Source: an uncultured Acetatifactor sp.
GTDB lineage: Bacteria; Bacillota; Clostridia; Lachnospirales; Lachnospiraceae
Reading direction: 5' to 3'
Assembly (NCBI GenBank): GCA_910584435.1
Contig: CAJUAP010000040.1
Span: 1-36,164 of the forward strand
Length of the DNA stretch: 36,164 nt
Shown here one piece after another: positions 25,405-33,424 of this stretch (the stretch's first letter is position 1; each line of letters begins with the position of its first letter). The notes beneath the pieces were generated by a model that made no database searches, was not told the origin of the DNA, and saw only the letters and a program-made list of their open reading frames with translations. Both the position numbers and the translations under genes were made by a program.

Positions 25405-27177
25405 TTAAATAAATTTGTTTCTTTTTACCATTTGAACAAAATCATTGTTACTTCTTGTCTTAGAGAAACAATCCAGAATACGATCCGTAGCATCATCCGC
25501 CTTCATGCCATTCAGCGCCTTACGCATAATATTAATGGCTTCCAGCTCTTCACTTGACAACAGCAGATCTTCCCTTCTGGTACCCGATTTTGCAAGATCG
25601 ATGGCAGGGAAAATACGTTTTTCGGAAAGTTTCCGATCCAAAATCATCTCCATGTTGCCGGTACCTTTGAATTCCTCATAGATGACATCGTCCATCTTAC
25701 TCCCGGTATCCACCAAGGCCGTAGCAAGAATCGTCAGGCTGCCTCCCTCACGCATATTCCTGGCCGCTCCGAAAAATCTCTTGGGCATATGCAGCGCTGC
25801 CGGGTCAAGGCCGCCGGAAAGTGTACGTCCGCTGGGAGGGACTACCAGGTTATATGCTCTGGCAAGACGCGTGATACTGTCTAACAGAATAATTACATCT
25901 TTTTTATGTTCCACCAGGCGTTTCGCGCGTTCAATCACCATTTCAGAGACCCTCTTATGGTGTTCAGGCAATTCGTCAAATGTAGAGTAAATCACTTCTA
26001 CATTGGTTCCGCTGATTGCCTCCTTAATATCCGTCACTTCCTCAGGGCGCTCATCAATCAGTAAAATCAGCATATGCACATCCGGATTGGTATGCAGAAT
26101 GGACTTTGCCACTTCCTTTAACAAAGTTGTCTTACCGGCCTTAGGCGGTGAAACAATCATACCACGCTGTCCCTTGCCCACCGGACTTATCAAATCCATA
26201 ACTCTCATGGCCACGCTGCTGCCCGATGTCTCCAGACGAATACGCTCATTGGGAAAAATCGGTGTCATATTCTCGAACCCCTTACGTTTTGCGGCTTCCT
26301 CAGTGGTGTAGCCATTAATAGTGCGGATAAACAGCAATGCACTGAATTTTTCCTGCTGGGTCTTAATCCGCTTGTTGCCGCGCAGAATATCCCCTGTTTT
26401 CAAGCCGAAACGCCGGATCTGACTGGGTGCCACATAGACATCATTCTCTCCTGGCAGATAATTTTCACATCGGATAAAACCATAACCATCGGGCATAACT
26501 TCCAGAATACCGCTGGCCTCTTCGCCGCTGTCTAATTCTTTGGGATATGTCTTCTCGTCATAGACCTCATTAGAACGATTAATTCTCGGTGTCCCCTGTG
26601 CATCCGGTCTGCTTCCAGGTGCCTCCGTCCTTCCACCAGATGCTTCCGTTCTTTCCGGTCTGCTTCCTGATGCCTCCGTCCTTCCGCCGGATGCTTCCGT
26701 TCTTTCCGGTCTGCTTTCCGCCGCTTCTGCTCTCGCACCCGAGGTATCCGCTTTCATTGATACTGTAGATTCCGCCCTGGATGCCGTTTCGCCCTTTTGG
26801 CGGTTTTCAGGCTGCACCATAGCCTCCGCCTTATAACTGTTCTCATTCATAACAGCACCCTGAGGTCTGTCACAGCGTTCCTGTTGTGCTGTGGTAAACT
26901 TCTTAACAATAGTACGTTTGTGAGTAGATTTAGGAGCATTCTCAACAGTCTGCTGCTTCTCCTCACTTCTCGCCTTACTTCCTTTTTTCTCACTCTTTAC
27001 GGCGTCAGTCTTCTTCTCACTCTTTGCGGCACTTTCCTCACCTTCCAGTCGTGCATCTTCCTCCAGCATAGCTTCTACCAGCTCTGCTTTTTTCATGGAA
27101 GATGTACCTTTCAACCCTCGCACTTTCGCAAGTTCTCTTAACTGTACAAGTGCCAGTGATTCATACTTTTCTCTCAT
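25405..27177 (-). CDS. rho: Transcription termination factor Rho, with repeat-rich insertion
   Basis: A 590-residue hexameric RNA-dependent ATPase that ends transcription. The N-terminal helix-extended domain has LALVQLRELAKVRGLKGTSS and MKKAELVEAM. A roughly 170-residue low-complexity insert follows, rich in Arg, Glu, Ser and Gly. The RNA-binding cold-shock-like domain then starts (SGILEVMPDGYGFIRCENYL). The ATPase has PPKAGKTTLLKEVAKSI (Walker A), LLIDERPEEVTD (Walker B) and DSITRLARAYN, then GGLDPAALHMPKRFFGAARN. Insertion domains between N-HTH and RNA-binding region are known in Clostridia and Actinobacteria and in some species alter RNA binding or promote phase separation. AGGAGG lies 5 nt before the ATG at 27177. 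Confidence 0.97.
   Translation of the reverse strand: MREKYESLALVQLRELAKVRGLKGTSSMKKAELVEAMLEEDARLEGEESAAKSEKKTDAVKSEKKGSKARSEEKQQTVENAPKSTHKRTIVKKFTTAQQERCDRPQGAVMNENSYKAEAMVQPENRQKGETASRAESTVSMKADTSGARAEAAESRPERTEASGGRTEASGSRPERTEASGGRTEAPGSRPDAQGTPRINRSNEVYDEKTYPKELDSGEEASGILEVMPDGYGFIRCENYLPGENDVYVAPSQIRRFGLKTGDILRGNKRIKTQQEKFSALLFIRTINGYTTEEAAKRKGFENMTPIFPNERIRLETSGSSVAMRVMDLISPVGKGQRGMIVSPPKAGKTTLLKEVAKSILHTNPDVHMLILLIDERPEEVTDIKEAISGTNVEVIYSTFDELPEHHKRVSEMVIERAKRLVEHKKDVIILLDSITRLARAYNLVVPPSGRTLSGGLDPAALHMPKRFFGAARNMREGGSLTILATALVDTGSKMDDVIYEEFKGTGNMEMILDRKLSEKRIFPAIDLAKSGTRREDLLLSSEELEAINIMRKALNGMKADDATDRILDCFSKTRSNNDFVQMVKRNKFI
26604..26720 (-). repeat. 51-bp in-frame repeats in the Rho insertion
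   Basis: Two full units start at 26604 and 26655 and a partial third at 26706; each encodes the 17-residue block SRPERTEASGGRTEASG or a close variant. The period is a multiple of three, so copy number can vary without disrupting Rho. Confidence 0.9.
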
Positions 27178-27283
27178 AAATTCCTCCTGATTTTGAAAGC
27201 ATCATAAAATAAAATGGGGGTCACAGCCAGATCTTCATTGACGTGCTTCCTTGATTCATGATTGAATACCATGTCTGAACTCT

Positions 27284-27289
27284 ATTATA
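27284..27289 (-). promoter_or_regulatory. Possible -10 box of the rho promoter
   Basis: TATAAT on the minus strand about 107 nt before the rho start; the -35 region at 17 nt (TTCCTA) is poor. The long leader between it and the start has no obvious hairpin, but rho leaders are commonly used for autoregulation. Confidence 0.4.
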
Positions 27290-27340
27290 ATACAATTTCC
27301 CTGAAATAGGAAGTCCTAAATTTAAAACCCGTATCCATGC

Positions 27341-27742
27341 CTACTCATTCCGTATCATAATCACGTACTCCTCGTCCATATGCTCAAATCCATTTTGACG
27401 ATAATATCGAATCAACGGTTCGTTTTCCGCAATTAAAATAATATACAGATAGGATTTATACTTTTCCTTAATTCTGCGCATCAGTTCCGTTCCGATTCCC
27501 AGCCCCTGATATTCCGGGTTTACGCATAAATAGTGCACATATGCCGTTAATTCACTGTCATCAATGGCATTTACAAGCCCTACCAGCTTCTCTTTATCCC
27601 AGGCAGTAAATACAGTTCCACAATTGTCCAGCGCTTTCTTCAGCCTGTCCGGATATTTGGCAGACAGCCAGTTTACCGATTGAAATAATTCCTGCAAATC
27701 ACCTGCAGAAAAACCTTTATCATCCTTATATGTAATCATCAT
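27341..27742 (-). CDS. GNAT family N-acetyltransferase
   Basis: A complete 133-residue GNAT-fold acetyltransferase. Acetyl-CoA binding motif A is visible as VHYLCVNPEYQGLGIGTELM (the Q/RxxGxG/A-type signature QGLGIG), and the end of the fold has IILIAENEPLIRYYRQNGFE. The substrate cannot be told; the acceptor could be an amino acid, small amine or protein. AGAGG lies about 8 nt before the ATG at 27742. The gene follows a 36-bp repeat array that extends nearly to its ribosome-binding site. Confidence 0.92.
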   Translation of the reverse strand: MMITYKDDKGFSAGDLQELFQSVNWLSAKYPDRLKKALDNCGTVFTAWDKEKLVGLVNAIDDSELTAYVHYLCVNPEYQGLGIGTELMRRIKEKYKSYLYIILIAENEPLIRYYRQNGFEHMDEEYVIMIRNE

Positions 27743-27770
27743 AGCCGATACCTCTGTTCATCCTCCATTC

Positions 27771-28070
27771 CTTTTGCATTCTTTGTCTCCTCTGCATCCT
27801 CCATCTATGCTGCATTCTCTGTCTCTTCTGCATCCTCCATCTATGCTGCATTCCCTGTCTCTTCTGCATCCTCTATCTATGCTGCATTCCCTGTCTCTTC
27901 TGCATCCTCCATCTATGCTGCATTCCCTGTCTCCTCTGCATCCTCCATCTATGCTGCATTCCCTGTCTCCTCTGCATCCTCCATCTATGCTGCATTCCCT
28001 GTCTCTTCTGCATCCTCCATCTATGCTGCATTCCCTGTCTCCTCTGCATTTTCTATCTATACAGCATCCT
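27771..28070. repeat. 36-bp minisatellite, eight units
   Basis: Units begin at 27807, 27843, 27879, 27915, 27951, 27987 and 28023, an exact 36-bp period, with a diverged unit before (from about 27771) and a partial one after. Differences are single bases (for example CTCTT/CTCCT). On the minus strand each unit contains GGAGGATGC and an ATG-to-TAG reading frame of 11 codons; on the plus strand it encodes a Leu/His/Ser/Pro repeat peptide in an open frame, which lacks a ribosome-binding site. It separates the GNAT gene from the STM4011-like gene. Confidence 0.95.
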
Positions 28071-28139
28071 TACTGTATTTCCACGCAGCCGCCTCATCAA
28101 CACAACACTTTGCAATATCAGCCAGCATCCTCCAAACGC

Positions 28140-29819
28140 TCATTTTGACATACCGCATAACGCCATCATTCCCTCATCCTCCCGGGAATTTCCCACAGCA
28201 GCCGTTTCTTCCGGAGAAATTTGCAGCCATCGGCACAGCCTCCTGACCCCCTCCGCCTTATCAGCCCTCCCACAGACCACCTGAAGACATTTTCCTTCTA
28301 TAATATATCGAATCGAACCTGCAGACACGGGTACATCGTGGAAAATTTCCTCCGCCTCTTGTCTCTTCCACGTTTTGCGCCGGGTACGGAGCAGGGTAAA
28401 TTTATAAAAGCGCTCATTTCTTCCATATGCCAGCAGCCGAAAACAATATTTCTTCTGCAATGCTGTCAAATACGGCAATAAGCTATCCTCCAGCCATAAG
28501 AAATGCTCCCTGTCCCCTTCCACAGCTTCAGGCATTTCCTTCCCAATACCCGGTCTTCCCCCATAGGTTCTGTCAGCATTCAAACGAATATGTGCTCCGC
28601 CGGAAAAAATTCCGCCCTGGAACAGATGCCGGATACTATGGCACCGCTTCATAGCTTCTTCATAGGGTAACGTAGTCGCAAAGAAAAGCCATGTTCCGTC
28701 CCTTGCAAGCGCTTCCAATCCTGCGGCAATACCGCTTTCCTCCCAGGCACGAATCTGCTGCGGCATCCTGTCCTGCCTTTGCGGCGGCTTTACACCACCG
28801 TCCCCCCGGCTTATTCCTGATATGTCTGAGCATAATGCTTTTCCTGTTTCATCACATCTCAAATCACTGCCTGTGTCACATATCTTCATCAGCACAGGCT
28901 CCGAATCCCCCTCAAAACCTCCCTCTTCGGAAAGCAGAGTTCCGTCAATATCTAAGAAAACGGCTTTAGGACGCCGTGGAATGCGGAACAATGGGTATTC
29001 CCCGAACAATATCCGGTTCATCTCATCCCTTCTCCCACCATATGCAAGGTAGCAGGAACAAAGTTTTCGTTTACATTCAGGTGCCGGAAACTGCTTCTCC
29101 CAGCCGCCTTTCAATATCGGACTGATATTACAGGTATGCATTTTTCCGTCCCCTTCTATCATCAGACGTCCTCCGCACCTGTTGACATCTGCCGTCACAG
29201 GTGTCAATTCTCTGATAAAATACGGATCTATTTCCAGAAATGCCTTTTTTTCCGCTTCTGTATAGGGCCGCTTTAAGCCATCCATTTGATTCACCCACAA
29301 ATATACATTTTCCGGCAGCTCCGCCTTAAGCAGCCGCAGCACCTCCAAATGCGCCGGCACTCCTACACTTCCGGCACACATCAGCACACCTGCCTGTGTC
29401 AGTTTCCGGCATTGCTCCGCAAATGCTGCAACCGTTGTCATCTGCGGATGAAAGGTGGCCCAAATCCTTAATTTTCCAAGCACACCTCCCATTTTCACAT
29501 AATTCTCAAGAGAATCAGCAGCAGAAAAACTTAAATTTGTCTGCGCTCCCACCGCATCTGTCTCCGGCAATGCACTCATACGGGCAAGCCCTTCCCAATA
29601 CCAGGAATGAATCAGCGCCTCACCATAAGGCACAATCATCATGGCCCCGATTCCCAGTGCCGCCGCCCTCTCTTCATAGCATTTTACAAAGGAAAACCAC
29701 TGTGCCCTGTCCTTTGCAAGTTCGCGCTCTGACACAGGATGTTTGGAAAAAGGACAGTAGGAGCATTGATAATTACAGCTCTTCAAACATCCCCGATACA
29801 ACACCATACGCCCTGCCAT
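28140..29819 (-). CDS. STM4011-family radical SAM protein fused to a HAD phosphatase domain
   Basis: A 559-residue two-domain protein. Residues 1-290 are a radical SAM domain: VLYRGCLKSCNYQCSYCPF with the [4Fe-4S] ligands C15, C19 and C22 (CX3CX2C). Further cysteines (RCGGRLMIEGDGKMHTCNIS, then ECKRKLCSCYLAYGG) could hold an auxiliary cluster. From about 300 a HAD/Cof-type domain begins (PKAVFLDIDGTLLSEEGG), with FFATTLPYEEAMKRC, then RADKAEGVRRLC and AVGNSREDEGMMALCGMSK, supplying the motif I Asp, motif II Thr, motif III Lys and motif IV Asp. It stops right after motif IV, some 20-30 residues earlier than usual. A hydrophilic insert of 60 residues follows motif I. Family name from recognition of the STM4011-STM4015 cluster; reaction unknown. 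Start at 29819: GGAGG 5 nt upstream and family-like N-terminus; the frame is open to 29894 inside a repeat. Confidence 0.8.
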   Translation of the reverse strand: MAGRMVLYRGCLKSCNYQCSYCPFSKHPVSERELAKDRAQWFSFVKCYEERAAALGIGAMMIVPYGEALIHSWYWEGLARMSALPETDAVGAQTNLSFSAADSLENYVKMGGVLGKLRIWATFHPQMTTVAAFAEQCRKLTQAGVLMCAGSVGVPAHLEVLRLLKAELPENVYLWVNQMDGLKRPYTEAEKKAFLEIDPYFIRELTPVTADVNRCGGRLMIEGDGKMHTCNISPILKGGWEKQFPAPECKRKLCSCYLAYGGRRDEMNRILFGEYPLFRIPRRPKAVFLDIDGTLLSEEGGFEGDSEPVLMKICDTGSDLRCDETGKALCSDISGISRGDGGVKPPQRQDRMPQQIRAWEESGIAAGLEALARDGTWLFFATTLPYEEAMKRCHSIRHLFQGGIFSGGAHIRLNADRTYGGRPGIGKEMPEAVEGDREHFLWLEDSLLPYLTALQKKYCFRLLAYGRNERFYKFTLLRTRRKTWKRQEAEEIFHDVPVSAGSIRYIIEGKCLQVVCGRADKAEGVRRLCRWLQISPEETAAVGNSREDEGMMALCGMSK

Positions 29820-29865
29820 TTTTTCCTCCATTCCCCATACTGCTCTGTGGGGTTCCCTGCACCTT

Positions 29866-30040
29866 ACGGATTCCATCTGTATACTTCTCTTCATCTTATG
29901 GGTTCCATCTGCACAGCTCTCTTCATCTTATGGGTTCCATCTGCACAGCTCCCTTCATCTCACGGGTTCCATCTGCACAGCTCCCTTCATCTCACGGGTT
30001 CCATCTGCACAGCTCCCTTCATCTCACGGATTCCATTCTT
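29866..30040. repeat. 32-bp tandem array between the two radical SAM genes
   Basis: Units start at 29866, 29898, 29930, 29962 and 29994 and a partial sixth at 30026, an exact 32-bp period. On the minus strand the inner units contain AAGGGAG, 8 nt, ATG and a five-codon reading frame (MEPVR, stop). The partial unit holds the STM4012 stop codon and the most downstream unit has diverged so that its frame runs open into the STM4011 gene. Confidence 0.94.
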
Positions 30041-31349
30041 CCATGGCCTTCCGAACCTGTGGTGATATCAGTTCAGGTCCTAAATAATCGGATAACCCAA
30101 GCCCCTTCTCCGTCAGCACAAGAAATTCTTCCTGTTCGCCGCACTGCACCTCTATCAAACCCTGTTCCTGCCAATCCTGCAGCAGAGGGAAATCTTCCAG
30201 CACATTTTTTTTGAAGCGCTCCTGATACAAATGCATTTCTATTCCCGGACGAATGAGCAGATGCCGGATCACATATCGGCGCTTTTCCTCTTCCTCAGAC
30301 AACAGAATCCCATGGGTAATCTCTGTATAATCCCTGGTATTTTCGTATTCCGCCAGCCGTCTAAGACAAGCCTCTCTGTCCACTGCATAAGGTGTACAAA
30401 AATGCAGATTACCCAGATAGCTCCTTCCGCCGCAGCCCAATGCCAGGGATGTACCAGAACCACAATCAAAGAATTCCCGGCTGTTTTCCTGCTTTGCACC
30501 GCTTCCCTGTCCTGCAGCAGTATCCCGTCGGACAAAACGGCGCATAGAATCCTGTCGGAATCCTTCTCCCAACAGATACCTGCTTGCGGCCAGATACTGA
30601 CCATAAGCAGCTTCCGGCTCCGTAACCACCCCCTCCCGCTCTAATCCCACACCATGCTTCACATACAGAGGATACAGGAAAATCTCCTCCGGCGCATATT
30701 CCAGCGCCTCCTTGAGCGACATCAACAAGCTCTCCACCGTCTGCCCTGGAATTCCATATATAAAATCAACATTCACGCAGGGGAACTCATAAGATTTCAA
30801 GAGGGCCAGCGCTTTTCTTGCCACCTCCCCCGTATGCCGCCGCCTCAAAGCCAGAAGCTCTTCGTCCCAAAAGCTTTGAATCCCCATACTGACCCTGGTA
30901 ATTCCCATCTGTTTTAAGATGGCAAGCTTCTCTCCGGTTGTCTGATTGGGCGCCGTCTCTATAACTGCCTGCCGCCCCGGAGCAAATGCAAAATAAGTTT
31001 CCAGCAGACAAAATACCCGTTCCAGCTGTTCCTCCGCCAAAAACAACGGCGTTCCTCCGCCAATCACCAAATCAGAAAATTCACAACGGTATTTCATTAA
31101 CAATTCCGCATATTGCCCGGCCTGCCGCTCCACTGCATCCAGATACCTGTCCATGGCTTCTTTTCCCTGTCCGGTCACCGAAAACAAATTACAATACCCG
31201 CATTTTGCCTGGCAAAAAGGAATATGAAGATAGAGACCATGTCCTCCTCCCGACAGCAGTGAAGCGTATTCCTTTAATGATACCCCCTTCAGCGGACGAT
31301 AAGCAGTTTTGTGAGGATAACTATACATATATTGCACATATGGATTCAT
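30024..31349 (-). CDS. STM4012-family radical SAM protein (HemW/HemN-like)
   Basis: A 441-residue radical SAM enzyme. The cluster-binding motif is LHIPFCQAKCGYCNLFSVTG with C46, C50 and C53. The HemN/HemW-type pattern continues with SDLVIGGGTPLFLAEEQLER, ETAPNQTTGEKLAILKQMG, ITRVSMGIQSFWDEELLALR and NVDFIYGIPGQTVESLLMSL. The C-terminal domain (RRYVIRHLLIRPGIEMHLYQ) is also HemW-like. HemN makes haem precursors and HemW carries haem, but STM4012 members sit in a separate cluster, so a coproporphyrinogen role is unlikely. Together with the neighbours it belongs to the STM4011-STM4015 set. The start at 31349 has AAAGGA upstream at 9 nt. It follows STM4013 with a 107-nt gap holding hairpins; its stop lies in a 32-bp array. 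Confidence 0.85.
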   Translation of the reverse strand: MNPYVQYMYSYPHKTAYRPLKGVSLKEYASLLSGGGHGLYLHIPFCQAKCGYCNLFSVTGQGKEAMDRYLDAVERQAGQYAELLMKYRCEFSDLVIGGGTPLFLAEEQLERVFCLLETYFAFAPGRQAVIETAPNQTTGEKLAILKQMGITRVSMGIQSFWDEELLALRRRHTGEVARKALALLKSYEFPCVNVDFIYGIPGQTVESLLMSLKEALEYAPEEIFLYPLYVKHGVGLEREGVVTEPEAAYGQYLAASRYLLGEGFRQDSMRRFVRRDTAAGQGSGAKQENSREFFDCGSGTSLALGCGGRSYLGNLHFCTPYAVDREACLRRLAEYENTRDYTEITHGILLSEEEEKRRYVIRHLLIRPGIEMHLYQERFKKNVLEDFPLLQDWQEQGLIEVQCGEQEEFLVLTEKGLGLSDYLGPELISPQVRKAMEEWNP

Positions 31350-31381
31350 GTCAGAATTTCCTTTACAGATCATAATAAAAT

Positions 31382-31449
31382 GTAACAGTTCAGTGACCTG
31401 TCTGACGTTACGAGAAAATGCTTCGAAACAAGTATCTCTGAAGCATTTT
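31382..31449. repeat. Two hairpins in the STM4013-STM4012 gap, one of AACAGTTCAG type
   Basis: GTAACAGTTCAGTG...CTGACGTTAC (31382-31411) is an imperfect hairpin sharing AACAGTTCAG with the palindrome at 7761. Next to it AAAATGCTTC (31415-31424), a 15-nt loop and GAAGCATTTT (31440-31449) form a perfect 10-bp stem. On the minus strand the second ends in TTTTCTCG, so it may partly terminate transcription inside the cluster. Confidence 0.7.
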
Positions 31450-31455
31450 AATATG

Positions 31456-32337
31456 TCAGATAAAAAAATGTTTATAAGGAATGGTATTTACCACCGGATG
31501 ATTTATGCCGTGAAACTGGCAGCCATCCTCTCCATAGCAGGTTCCGTGATCCGAACAGCAGATGACAAAGGTACTGCCCCTCTTCTCCTTCCACCCCTCG
31601 AACAGCCGCCCCAGTTCCTGGTCCGCATACCGCAGCGCGGCAGCATGGCTCAAGACGCTGTCACCGGATGCCCCCTCCAGGTAGAAATAATTGGGATAAT
31701 GAATTGCATCCACATTCAGATACATAAAAATACGTTTTTCTGTATCTGCAACGGAAATTTTCTTTAAAATAAAATCTACCTGATTTTTGGTGCTGTCTTT
31801 TACCGGACAGCCAAATGACGGATTCCAAAAGCTTTTCTGAAAACAGCCCGGAAATACCTTTCCAATGTCGGATCTTTTATCGAAAAACGCCACACCGCCC
31901 ACACACCATGTATCGTAGCCGTCCTGGACAAGCCCTTCCATAATCGTACTTCCGGAGAAACAATAAGTACCTTCCGGAGGCTTTTTCCCCAAACCGATGG
32001 ACTGTGGGAAAAACAAAAGTTCCCGATCCGCTACATTTTTCGCATCATACCGGCAGGGTAAAAATCCCGCAAACATGGCATGATGGGAGGGATAAGTAAA
32101 ATTTCCCGGTGCCTGGCACTTCTCCCACGGCCCATATTGATTCAGCACAGGCGTATTACCGGCCTCCTGTTCCTGCACTGCCACATCATAACGCAATGTA
32201 TCCAGACAAATAAATAGAATATCAGAAGTCCCCACCACCTGATTCATGTCAACAGTTGGTTTCCCCTTCTCCCCGGAAGGTTTTATTAATCGTACAGGTA
32301 CTTCCTCCTGCACTGACCGTTCCACATCTTCGTTCAT
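31456..32337 (-). CDS. STM4013/SEN3800-family hydrolase (alkaline phosphatase/sulfatase superfamily)
   Basis: A 293-residue cytoplasmic protein without signal peptide. The alkaline-phosphatase/sulfatase fold is visible as DILFICLDTLRYDVAV (metal ligand D46), GNFTYPSHHAMFAGFLPCRY with Thr81 in the nucleophile place (TxPSH instead of the CxPSR of sulfatases), MYLNVDAIHYPNYF, and CSDHGTCYGEDGCQFHGINH with the D263-H264 pair and H276. A Thr nucleophile is usual for phospho- or phosphonotransferases and hydrolases of this superfamily, so a phosphoester or phosphonate substrate is more likely than a sulfate ester. The start at 32337 has CAGGAGAG about 7 nt upstream; the frame extends to 32358, overlapping the STM4014 stop. 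Part of the cluster at 28140-34305. Confidence 0.82.
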   Translation of the reverse strand: MNEDVERSVQEEVPVRLIKPSGEKGKPTVDMNQVVGTSDILFICLDTLRYDVAVQEQEAGNTPVLNQYGPWEKCQAPGNFTYPSHHAMFAGFLPCRYDAKNVADRELLFFPQSIGLGKKPPEGTYCFSGSTIMEGLVQDGYDTWCVGGVAFFDKRSDIGKVFPGCFQKSFWNPSFGCPVKDSTKNQVDFILKKISVADTEKRIFMYLNVDAIHYPNYFYLEGASGDSVLSHAAALRYADQELGRLFEGWKEKRGSTFVICCSDHGTCYGEDGCQFHGINHPVVNTIPYKHFFI

Positions 32338-32350
32338 TTTTCTCTCCTGT

Positions 32351-33424
32351 TCAAACATGATGCAACCAGTCTCTCATCATCTCCGCCTGATGACAATAAA
32401 TCTGATTCCTGTTATAAATATCCTGATAAATCAAATCACCCTGGGCGTTCATCTCAATAATCCTTGGCTTAAGGCTTCCTTTTTCCAGCAGTACATCTAT
32501 CCCCGCACTCCTAAGTCCGGGATAGCATTCCATACTCTTCAGGCATAACTCCGCTGCAGAATCTAACACTGTCCCAGGCAGCCCCATCCGGTTCACTTCC
32601 AGCGGATGATTGTTCAAATGTAAATTGGTAATCGGTCCTTGGGAAAGCCTCGCCAATATAAAATCCACCTTCTTATCCTGAACCACCACTCTCAAATCAT
32701 AGGAGAAGCCCTGATATTCTGCTTTTGCATACCATTTTTCCACAACGCAGTCCAGCGCCAATATCTGATTAAGCAGCGCAATAACCTCATCTGCCGCTGA
32801 AAACCTCCTGAGTTTCTTGGTATTGATCAAGCCATATTCCGGCGATTGCAGCGCACAGGTATAAAGCGCCATCCGACCTGTAGACGGCTGGAAGCGGAAT
32901 GCTGAAACTCCTGCAGCGCCGGAACCTCTTACCGGCTTAAGAAAGACCTGGCAGATACGTTTCTGCTTCATCATATCAAGCAGAGCGCCAGCCGACCACC
33001 TGCCCTGCACACAGTTTTTTTCCCTGTCCGCTGCACTGACTTTCACACACGGCTCTGGCAGTGTCTCTGTCACCGGCACCCCTGCCTGAAGCAGCCTGTA
33101 CTTACAGGCTCTTTTATCCAATAATGCCGCAATCGTATACGGCTCATTTAAGAAGGTGACAGGATACATTTGCGCCATATGTGCCAGCTCTCCCAACCGC
33201 TCCAAGTACTCCCCTGTAAGCCCGCTCAATTCGTCCAGCTGACAGCTCTCCCAACGCGGCGGATCAATCTTCAGAAACAATTCCTCCTGGCAATCTTCTG
33301 TCTGACGCTTTATCCAATCCTTCCAATCAATCACACGAATAAAAATGCCCGACTGTGCCGCTGCCCGTTCCAGGTAAACCGTCCTCTTTGTGCCCGGATT
33401 TCCCAGCAATACCGCCTGTTTCAT
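32351..33424 (-). CDS. STM4014-family protein, ATP-grasp-like
   Basis: A 357-residue protein. The pattern fits ATP-grasp: an N-terminal Rossmann-like part (MKQAVLLGNPGTKRTVYLER; TFLNEPYTIAALLDKRACKY), then VFLKPVRGSGAAGVSAFRFQ (nucleotide-binding lysine and Gly-rich loop), SYDLRVVVQDKKVDFILARL, and SAGIDVLLEKGSLKPRIIEM followed by NAQGDL. ATP-grasp enzymes join a carboxylate to an amine or thiol through an acyl phosphate, and the RimK/glutathione-synthetase branch is the nearest in style. Here it overlaps the STM4015 stop by ATGA and overlaps or abuts STM4013, so all are translationally coupled. Substrates unknown. Confidence 0.8.
   Translation of the reverse strand: MKQAVLLGNPGTKRTVYLERAAAQSGIFIRVIDWKDWIKRQTEDCQEELFLKIDPPRWESCQLDELSGLTGEYLERLGELAHMAQMYPVTFLNEPYTIAALLDKRACKYRLLQAGVPVTETLPEPCVKVSAADREKNCVQGRWSAGALLDMMKQKRICQVFLKPVRGSGAAGVSAFRFQPSTGRMALYTCALQSPEYGLINTKKLRRFSAADEVIALLNQILALDCVVEKWYAKAEYQGFSYDLRVVVQDKKVDFILARLSQGPITNLHLNNHPLEVNRMGLPGTVLDSAAELCLKSMECYPGLRSAGIDVLLEKGSLKPRIIEMNAQGDLIYQDIYNRNQIYCHQAEMMRDWLHHV

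Noticed and set aside
27774..28148. Plus-strand open frame encoding a 12-residue Leu/His/Ser/Pro repeat peptide
   Set aside because: It is the reading of a 36-bp minisatellite, which stays open because the period is a multiple of three; no ribosome-binding site, no non-repeat domain.
30024..31349. Coproporphyrinogen dehydrogenase (HemN) or HemW as the true identity of the HemW-like radical SAM gene
   Set aside because: Membership in the STM4011-STM4015 gene order and absence of other haem genes favour the STM4012 family.
31456..32337. Arylsulfatase
   Set aside because: The CxPSR sulfatase signature is absent; a Thr is in the nucleophile place, and there is no secretion signal or sulfatase-maturase motif set.
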